From Basidiobolus meristosporus CBS 931.73 (lineage: Eukaryota > Basidiobolomycota > Basidiobolomycetes > Basidiobolales > Basidiobolaceae): a stretch of DNA of 64,000 nucleotides. Location: positions 1-64,000 of the forward strand of contig MCFE01000394.1 of assembly GCA_002104905.1 (NCBI GenBank), read 5' to 3'. A program made the translations under genes and the position numbers. This document shows positions 55,647-64,000 of this stretch, piece after piece. Within the stretch, counting starts at the first letter, position 1. Each line of letters opens with the position of its first letter. The notes below the pieces were generated by a model that was not told where the DNA came from, made no database searches, and saw nothing but the letters and a program-made list of their open reading frames with translations.

Positions 55647-57160
55647 AAACAAGTCCCTATACCCTACAGCTTTATGCTATTGTTCATTCATTGGTTCCCA
55701 TATATCCTGGTCTTCAGCTGGCACTGCAAGGTCTAGCACCTCATCTGCCAGTATTTGCAATAAATCCATGCAATATTCAGGTGAGTTTTCCTGAGCACTG
55801 CTGTTGTAGAAGTACTGCAACTTCTTGGTGTACCTATCAATGTTCCAAAATTCCACAGAAGGCATTGTGATTGTCTCTTGAGTTCTTTACATTGTTGCTT
55901 TGTCTGTCAATGGGATCTCCACTCTGTCAACAATGGATGATGTGGAGGCTGTGGTGGACAAATTGCCTTTCTCTACAAACTCATCCACCTTGCTGGAGTG
56001 TAGCCTAACTGCCTGTGCTTTCAACTCTTGTGAAAAAGCTGTTTTCTTGTTTATAATTTTTCTTGGCTATGATGGGACTCAGTCTTCTCAAGGCATGTGG
56101 CATTAATTAGTAAGAACTGCAGTTTTCTTCTAGTGCTTCACCGTCTCAGGCTGGGTAGACATTTTCCTACTACCTTTTTCCTTTTACACTGCCCGGATCA
56201 CTCACTGCTACATTTTCTGAGTGCTTCATGTATTGAACCACATTTTCTTCTTGATAAATGCTGTTCTGATGCATCTGTTTTGGCCTGTTTGTCCCTTGCT
56301 GGCACTCTCCTGGCAACCTGAGGTTTTTTTCTGGTTGTTTTAAGCTCTCAGTTGTAATTGTGGTAAGCTGCTGCAAAAGCTGCCAGTTTTTAGTGCTGCC
56401 AGGTCCTTGACTCTTACTCTGACTGAGTAGTTCTTGAATAACACTACGCTTTTTCATTGATCAACTTTGTGCTGATGTATCTGTGTCTGCCTGCTTGTCC
56501 CTTTTTGGCACTCTTACAGCTACTCTTGAGATACTCTCTTAGCATACCAATGGTGACCCAAAACCATTTTCCTGCTTGAATCCAGGATTATACTCATTGT
56601 GCAGGTCATGTGCATTATGTTTGGCCCTAAGTTCCTGATGGTCCCATGGTATGCTGGACCTATGGTGATGGCATGCTAGACTTCTCATGGCCTCTTGAAT
56701 ATTAGCCCACTCTTCATCATTGCACTCAATGGCTTCACAGATCTTAAGTATCTTTTAATTTCTTGGCTTTGGTCCAAAACACCACAGTGCCACCCTCCCA
56801 TGCTGTGATAGGATTTCTGTGGGCTTTATCTTTGGGCACTGTTGTTGTGCTTCAAAACTGTGCAGCATTCTTCAGTTGCCTACTTGACTGAAAGCTTGAG
56901 GAGTCCACATTATTACCTTCAGTGGGCACACTGCCAACATGGCCTTTTTTGGATGTAGCCTTGCTTGTAGCACTAAATGCCAAAGCAAGCTATAGTCTAG
57001 CCAATCTTTTGCTGCTGTTAGCAGTGGGGCACAGTTGGGAATTAGATGACTTTGCTTTTCTTTTTGGCAGCATACATATGGAAGTGAGTCAAACCAAAAG
57101 GAAAATGGTGTTTCATATACATGTGTATGTTGTACCACAACTTTATTCATAATGCTTACT
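55647..57160 (-). mobile_element. Repeat family E1, copy f
   Basis: This is the most complete E1 copy. It begins MNKVVVQHTHVYETPFSFWF at 57137, passes through VPKDKAHRNPITAWEGGTVV, HSSKVDEFVEKGNLSTTAST and MPSVEFWNIDRYTKKLQYFY, and ends with AEDQDIWEPMNEQ at 55677. Numerous stops interrupt the ~1.5 kb frame. It abuts the gypsy B LTR. Confidence 0.5.
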
Positions 57161-57239
57161 ATGGCAGGTCATCATTGTGATAGAAGTGTGTCTATTGCAC
57201 CTGGTGTGCATTTTTGCAGTGGCTAGTAAGCAGGAGGCC

Positions 57240-57660
57240 ATAGTATTTTTGGACTCATACTATATGTGGAACAACTAAGGTAGTAGTAGGTAAGCAAATA
57301 AAGAGGGGTGATTCTACAATGGAAATATGAATGGCTCAGGGGGGCTAAAAAAATGAAAACCCACTTGGTAAATTGGTACAGTAGCATTATACCAAACTAG
57401 TTGTAGGCTGCTGTACTACTGTCAAAATACCATCAGTGGCTTGCAATGAGATTGTCAAACACTGTCAAGTTTCTTGCCATATAAGGCAACTGATTTACTG
57501 ACTAGTAAGGTCCACTTAAATAGATGTAGGGCACATTGAGACCACCATAATTCCATGCAACAATTGTCAAAAGACCACCAAACCCTGTCATGGTTTTAAC
57601 TTTATTTGGCAGCAAAATAAGCAAAAGCTATTGTGATCCAATCATAAGATCATATAGAGG
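57240..57660 (+). mobile_element. Repeat family R2, copy c
   Basis: GTAGTAGGTAAGCAAATAAA and the following 350 bases match the reverse complement of 21440-21800. The block ends at a MITE. Confidence 0.4.
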
Positions 57661-57666
57661 GTCATT

Positions 57667-58395
57667 AGGCTTGTCCTGTTGGACAATACCTCATTGAGCC
57701 ATGAGTGCCACACAATGCCTTAGTATGCCAGGGAAACAAAGCGGACTTGTACTTGGCCACAGAGTATGAAATTTAGATCTTCATCTTCAGGCAAAGCAGC
57801 CTCTGTGATTTGCCCATTGTGCAGGAGAAAATCCATTTTTTGCCTTTTTTTCAGATCAATTTTGTGCATGATATGTAAGAGCACACAAGGACTGAAGACA
57901 TGCATCTTGTACTAAACACCAGTGACACTCTGAGTCTGGCTCTGGTGGCTTGTAACATGTCATAAAATGCATGGCACTATCTTGGACAACTGGCACTATC
58001 AGGCACTATATTTAATTATTAGACCTAAAGTAAAACCAATACAAAGCACTTATTGTGCCAGATAGTACCAGCGGACCAAGATAGTGCCATGCATTTTTGT
58101 GACGTGATACAAGCCTCAGGAGTTAGATATAGAATGCAATGGGTGTTTAGTACTAGTTGCATGTCTTCAGTCCCTCAGTCCTCTTACAGATCATGCACAA
58201 CACTCATCCCAAAACAATGGTCAAAAATGGATTTTCTCCTGCACAATGGGTGATACACTGGGGCTGCTTTGCATGAAGATTAGTAACTATTTTTCACACT
58301 CTGTGGCCAAGAATAGGTCCACTTGGCCTCACGGGCCACTAAGGCATCATTTGGCACTAATGGCTCAATGTGGCACTATCCAATGGAATAAGTCT
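57667..58395. mobile_element. 729-bp palindromic MITE, older copy
   Basis: Termini are AGGCTTGTCCTGTTGGACAA and GGAATAAGTCT, with flanks ATT and ATC. More substitutions than in the other copies indicate greater age. Confidence 0.75.
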
Positions 58396-58599
58396 ATCAA
58401 TTCCAAGCTGCTGGTATTATCATGGTCTCTTGATGGGATCCTGATGGCTGATCTGGATTGGATCCTCCTTCTGGAACAAATTATTTTTCATACGGTACAT
58501 AGAGGACAGCCAGGAAGTGTGAGTAAATACTGAGTGCCAATAGGAAATTGGATACACACATGTCTTTGGTACCAAGAAGTTAAGCTACCGCAATGTGTT

Positions 58600-59410
58600 G
58601 GTTATCATTTAAGTCAGGCAAGACTGGGCTGAATGCAACAGGCAGCTAATCTTTATAAGGAAAACTTCATCAAGGTAGGCTGGGCTTCTACTGGATTGAA
58701 GCTAATTGCTAAACCACTCAATAAAGAATTCATATAAGTACAAACCAGATGACACCTATGATGAAAATAGGATACTACATGGCAAGTGAACATATTTGCC
58801 TAGTACCAGGAAGTATTTTGCAGATATTTAAGAGGTGTTCATTGCAAGAGTGCCACCACCAAGCATATACATGCAAGATATATATCCTACCAGCAATACA
58901 AGGTATATGCAAGATTTGCAAGTGTTAAACTGAGAAGCTGTAAAGTTGAGGCCATAGAAATGGGTCAGCTGCAGCAGGTGTGTGCACATGTAGAAGTTAG
59001 CAAGCACAAGGCCATAGTGTTCTTATTCAAAATATATGTGGCATACCTGTGGCAATTGTGTGTAAGCATATATATAGGGTGAAGCTACAGAGGAATGTAT
59101 GGATGGCCTATGAAGAGGTAGAAAAAGGTAATACAATTGTACAACTTGATACATTTGCATTATACAGGACAAGCTGAAGGCTGTGGTACAGCATGCTAAA
59201 ATGGCAAAAGTGTGTTGCAGCAAGGCCATCAAGTTTTTGCCGTATTATTCAATTGGATATACTTGTCTGTTAGGTCTGTCCAAACAGATGTGGACCACAT
59301 CAAAACCATCAATATGCCATGCAATTCTTGCCAAAGGAGCACCTAAATATTGTCAAGTTTGCTACTTTATTTATCTATGTAACATAGGGACAGCATATCC
59401 AGGATGAAGA
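58600..59410 (+). mobile_element. Repeat family R2, copy d
   Basis: NLYKENFIKVGWASTGLKLI and the SYQQYKVYARFASVKLRSCK block match the R2 copy at 21.8-22.3 kb in reverse orientation. A later part (59183-59407) matches the MPCNSC region in a shifted frame. Confidence 0.45.
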
Positions 59411-59645
59411 TGATAGAGATGATGATATGGCTTGGTCATGTGTCACAGGTACTGGTATGGGCACTTGCCTAATATAGAAGTACTTACATCTAGTAATCAT
59501 ACATAGAGTGAAGGATAAATAATGCTGTAAATATGCATGTGAGTTAGTCAGCCAGCTTTTGGGGAGGTAATGATCAAACAAGACAAATGAGGTAAGCTAA
59601 GATAAAGGTAGTAGGAAATAAGCTAGTAGTAAATATGGGAATGAG

Positions 59646-59990
59646 CACATTGATTGGTGGGTGGCACTATGCCTGCAATGCAGAGCATTGCACTTATCAC
59701 ACATGTTGCAGACCCTGGTAGCCAGATTTACAGTGCTAAGGGTGTTGAGTACCAAATGCTTGTCTTCAAGTGATTTGTACACTGGCACCTTGTGCATAAT
59801 ATCAGACATAGAAATTAGACCAAAAAATGGATTTTACCAGCACTATGAGCAAAGCAAAGCAGTTACTTTGCATGTAATTATAAACTATGTTTCATAGTCT
59901 ATAGCTAGACTTTGGTTGGCCATGCTTCTCTGGCTTACTATAGCATGGATTGATGCCTGTGACTCATATAGCTCTATTCAACAGAACAGG
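59646..59990. mobile_element. Single MITE arm (truncated copy)
   Basis: Read on the minus strand from 59990 (CCTGTTCTGTTGAATAG) to 59646, it follows one full arm of the 734-bp element. The second arm is missing. Confidence 0.6.
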
Positions 59991-60644
59991 TTTGTTGTAA
60001 AGTTACACCTACTGAAGCAAGCTGGTTGTCAGAATGAAGCTAAAGTTAAGCTTCATTGTGAAAGTGTTACTCTTGTTAAATAATTGGGCTTCTCATTTGG
60101 GCCCTCCTACAGGTACCAAGTAGCAGTAATGGTGCTTCTTTACAGCTTCAACTCTGGGTGCACTAATAGTGTAGTGGGTGAAGAGTCAAATAGAAATCTA
60201 TTTATGACTTTTGACACATGATGAACTAGTTATGTGCAACTTTTGTTTTGTCCAAAAGAATAGATATATCTTTCACACTACTGTGTTCTGAGCAATCAAC
60301 TGCTAAGTATGTAATGATCAGACACAAGGCAGGAGGGTAGAGCTAGGCAAGGCAGGACCAGCAAAAGAATTAGGTGTGGATTGACAAGGCAAGGTGGATT
60401 CCAAGGCAAGGCTGTTTATTCAAGACCTGTGCTTATCAGACTGAGGAATACATAAGGGGGGATAGCACTATGTATACTTTCTAATAATATGGATGCCAAG
60501 GGATATTGGCTAATACTGATGGGGCTCTGGGGTGAGGCACAGTGAGTTTGCCAAGATAGTAATATACTAAAGAATAGACTATAACATTAAATGAGGATAT
60601 GCCAAGAATAAGCAGATCATGTGACTAGTTCATGTGAGCTGCAG

Positions 60645-61440
60645 TCACCATTTATGGTATTGAGCTACATAGATTCCAAAGGGAAGCTTTGATAGATATT
60701 CACTTGTAAAAAATATTGCCATGAATTGGACTGATGTGCACCTGCAGGCTGGTGTTGCAAGGCTTGATAAAAAATCCAACAAGGTGGGCTGGTGCAATCT
60801 TGATGCAGTTGCCAGTGGTCTATATTCTTCCTCTTGAATTTCATCCTCTGAGTCTTTAAGGTATTCACTTACATAATGTCTTATATTGCCTTGATGAGTC
60901 CTATGTGCATTGCTCTTGGCAACCACTTAACCTTATTAATATGTTAAGCAGTACATTAGTCACTTGAGGCAAAGAGCTGTTCAACATCTCCTTGGATGGC
61001 AAAGTAGAGGCACAAACACAAGTATCTGGACCATACTGTGCAAATTGCATGCTAAATTGTTTTCATTTAGCCTCCTCACCAAGTCCTCTCACTGTCAGCT
61101 CATTCTTGACTTCAAAACTTGTCTTATTAACTATTTTCTTATATACACCTGCAGGCAACTTGATGTAGAGCTCATGCCACAACTTTCAGCTCATATTCTT
61201 CCATCCCTGTCAACTCTCTGAGGTATTGGAGTTCTGCTAGATTAATGAGTAGTGCCCTAATATTAGTATGAAGGCTTACCATAGAGACTTGGGCTATACT
61301 AAGATCATTTGTCATGATCTCAAGCAAATCCAACATTGACTTTTCTGGTCCAGACCACACTTGTAAGCTATGGAATGGATCCTATCTGGGTTGTACTAGC
61401 TATGAGTTGAAATTTGGAATAGGGACCATAGTGATAGATT
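60645..61440 (-). pseudogene. Accessory ORF of Harbinger-like element, copy 2
   Basis: On the minus strand it reads MVPIPNFNS, SMLDLLEIMTND, AQVSMVSLHTNIRALLINLA, then SFEVKNELTVRG, and NIRHYVSEYLKDSEDEIQEE with LHQPTLLDFLSSLATPACRC. These are the same blocks in the same order as 30881-31700, with stops between them. Conservation of protein sequence over DNA decay supports a real second gene. Confidence 0.6.
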
Positions 61441-61859
61441 ACAATACTCATATAGAAGTATAATGCACAAGCCTGATTTTATGTGTGATATATATGACAA
61501 CCAACATGATTATTGGAATTTGCATGTATTATGCATGATTCATCACAGATTGCATTGGCATGGATGTGATTCCATCAGCTGCAGATTCCCTATTTGATTT
61601 TAGACTTGTGTGCAATTCATCAATAAAATCACCAAGTCATTATTTGAGGATAATTTTTGCAATATCATGATGGGATGCATGGCAATTGATGGAGATTTAA
61701 TCATAATACAATCAGAATGAGATAAATTAAGCAAATTGAGCCAAATCAATTCAACTTATTTGCACACATATACTTTTTAATATTGATATAACTTACTCAT
61801 CTTAGTAGTCTTTTCTTATCAATCCCATCCCTACTGCTGGATTTACTTTTGACATATTA

Positions 61860-62672
61860 GAGGAGATCCATACCAAGTACTGTGGGCCATTAAGCCCTAT
61901 TTACTCCAGGGGATTGCTTATGAGCTTCTCTGCTATGACAAGAACTATTGTCTTAAAAGGTTTCATCCCACCATCCATGGCAATAAAAGCCAAAGAAGTT
62001 TTCACTCCCATCTGAAAGCAATGAAGAACCACCTTGCAGAGTGTTTGAATGACTTGGAACAAGCTTAGAACTCTAGGTTCAGAAGCTCCAGTAGGCTTCC
62101 GTATCTCTGTGTGTACAGCAACAGGTCTCATATCAAGAGTATTTTGGATACCTTCACAGCAAAAATCAAAGACCTTCTAGAGGGCAGAGGTACCATTATT
62201 CTATCATAAATAAGGCACACTGTATGAGGTTTGATCCACTGTATGACATTGTGGGTAAAATCATCTGGCTTGGTGGGCCATTTGCAGGTAGTAGGCACAA
62301 CAAAACATTGTGGGATTACAATCATCCAGAGTTCAGTAATGAGAAGAAGTATATGGCACCCTTAGTTTATATTGGACAGGATTTTTGGAGATCAGGATAT
62401 ATTATGGCTAATAGGAAGCTAGGGAATGGTGACCTTAGTAGGAAGCAGAAGCTGTAAAATGAGATATTTAATCATTTTGAAGTGAAAATAGAACATGCAC
62501 TTAGATTTATAAGAAGATTCAGTATATTGGCAGGGAAGTAGAGAATAAAGACACATACAGGAGAAAACAGCAGAATAGGTAATATAGTCAGCATACTTAT
62601 TAATGCACAGTATATTCATACAAGGTGACATCCACTAAGAGAAATGTGTTTGGAGCATTATGATGAGTAAAA
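61860..62672 (+). pseudogene. Harbinger-like transposase, copy 2
   Basis: LEEIHTKYCGPLSPIYSRGL begins the alignable part, followed by GFHPTIHGN, LNDLEQA, RSSSRLPYLCVYSNRSHIKS and ILDTFTAKIKD. It continues GPFAGSRHNKTLWDYNHPEF, LSRKQKL*NEIFNHFEVKIE and MCLEHYDE. The second Asp of the triad is Asn here (RHNKT). It shows the region that the solo LTR interrupts in copy 1. It is divergent from the accessory ORF at 60645-61440. Confidence 0.75.
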
Positions 62673-62699
62673 GAAGTAAGAAAAGTTATATTCTGGGAA

Positions 62700-63720
62700 T
62701 TATAAGTAAGATTGTGTAAAGTTACCAGTAATGGCTTCTTAACACTGGCATCACTGTAGTTGAGGTATAAAAGTTATGATTGTCACTGCAATTCTGCTCC
62801 CTCTTGTATTGGAAACCTGGAGAGAATGATGCTGATCTGCTTGTGCAGAGGCTTGTGGCAGTCATGCACAAGTCTTCTTGGTTCATTCAAGCTCTGCTAT
62901 AGTATGCTCAGAAGTTAGATATCAACTGAGGTTTATGGCCCAATACAAGGATCTTTGAGTAATATAAGCTTTTAGAGCAATAAGATCATAAAGCCTTCCA
63001 TCAAATACATAAAAGTCTACTAAGCATTTTAGGTAATCCATATATGAGCTTCTACATCAACATTTTCAAGATAAGCAATATATATACTGATGACAACACT
63101 GCCCTGTGTCAAACCTTCCCATTAGAGGCATCTCAGGGTTTTTGCAGAGCACTTCCTTGTCAAAATTGTCCAGCATCTGATGCACACTATGGCACTTCTA
63201 CTAATATATTGCCAGTTCTGAATAGTCCCAATTAATTCATGGAATGCTGATGCATACTGACTGCAGGTGTTTTCCTGTTAGTATTACTGAGTACAGGCAT
63301 TTTATAATGATTAGGAGATTTGGCTTAGGCAGATTAAGTTAGCTTGAGAACCTAGGTTCAGTCAAGAGATCCCCAGAACCTTCCTGCAGTCCATCCACAA
63401 TCTTTTTGGGCCAGGAGATTTAGGTAACACCATGGTGTATAATCATTCCTGTGCCAATCTGATCCCAAACATCATTAGCTCCCCCCCCAAAATTCTACAA
63501 CAATCTCTGGAGTCTTTCTACTGTCTGCAAAGTCTACTACTGCTGTTTCTGGAGCTTTTCCCTCTGCTGAAAAGTTGCATGGATCAAGTTACCAAGTCTG
63601 GAAGGCTAAGAAGTATATGCTGCTACATGAAAGAGGTCTTTGAGATATTTTTATGGGAGAAGAATTCCCTCTTAAAAGTGTAAGACAAGAAGTCTTAACA
63701 TATTAGAAGAAAGTTTGAGG
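62700..63720. other. CpG-poor region without recognised element
   Basis: No gene or element recognised; a run of nine C lies at 63481. Confidence 0.35.
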
Positions 63721-63729
63721 TGCCTTTAA

Positions 63730-64000
63730 TTGCATTGCCTTAATGTTACAATAAATGCTAATTCCATATCTATAGAGCAAGAACAATCAAATGCCTGGAA
63801 GGCACTAGAAGACACCTACCAGGTATGTTCAGCTGAACAGCAAATGCATTTTAGACAAAGATTCTTTAAAACAGAAATACTCCCTGGAGAAAAGGTAAAT
63901 AATCTAAAAAACATATTTACCCTTTTAATTGATGACATGAAATCCACAGACATACATACTACTCAAGAAAATGTGATATTTACTCTCCTGAATAGCCTGA
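63730..64000 (+). pseudogene. Copia-type gag fragment, cut by the window edge
   Basis: An open plus-strand frame without stop runs to the end of the window. EQSNAWKALEDTYQ, RFFKTEILPGEKVNNLKNIF and TQENVIFTLLNSL follow the UBN2/copia gag pattern (W-x2-L-x3-Y, then LxxL, then LL-x-SL). No start codon is visible, so it is either the middle of a gag gene that continues outside or a relic. It differs from the gag at 42928-43302. Confidence 0.6.

Overview
This is eukaryotic DNA, most likely from a filamentous fungus. The evidence is a 70-nt intron with a perfect TACTAAC branch point, small secreted proteins in tandem families, LTR retrotransposons of both main superfamilies, and a PIF/Harbinger-like DNA transposon. 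I cannot name the species. No housekeeping gene was recognised.

The window has two compartments. Positions ~560-18,400 are CpG-normal and hold an array of small-gene modules. Positions ~18,400-64,000 (and 1-~560) are almost free of CpG and filled with decayed, nested transposable elements. For example, 9,601-9,960 holds at least 24 CpG, while 20,101-20,700 holds none.

The gene array repeats one module. It has a '+' strand copy of family B (small secreted protein), converging on a '-' strand copy of family GY1 (secreted, acidic pro-region, cationic Gly/Tyr/Arg tail ending C-D-W-G-C). These are followed by a diverged GY2 copy ('-') and a second B copy ('+'). Modules or parts start near 600, 2,000, 5,700 and 9,000. 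Two GY1 genes (2777-3226, 6849-7298) and one B gene (8411-8837, one intron) are intact. The others carry visible breaks: a 17-nt deletion, a stop at codon 2, and a shared out-of-frame B fusion. From 11,225 to 16,935 a ~2.4 kb segment is directly duplicated; it carries a third small family (C) and further GY relics. A decayed B-GY relic at ~18,690-18,945 lies just inside the CpG-poor zone.

The TE compartment holds: a PIF/Harbinger-like element with divergent transposase and accessory ORF (29,424-32,860) and a second inverted copy (60.6-62.7 kb); a 734-bp palindromic MITE family sharing its terminal motif and 3-bp target duplications; a Ty1/copia element (40,232-43,827) whose primer site matches the initiator-Met anticodon loop, plus solo LTRs; two Ty3/gypsy elements tail to tail (46.5-49.6 and 51.1-55.6 kb); two unclassified repeat families (E1, R2); and a copia-type gag running off the right end.

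The candidate for a little-described system is the GY/B cluster: possible pro-peptides with antimicrobial, effector or wall-related roles, duplicated and lost next to a silenced TE domain. That function is inference.
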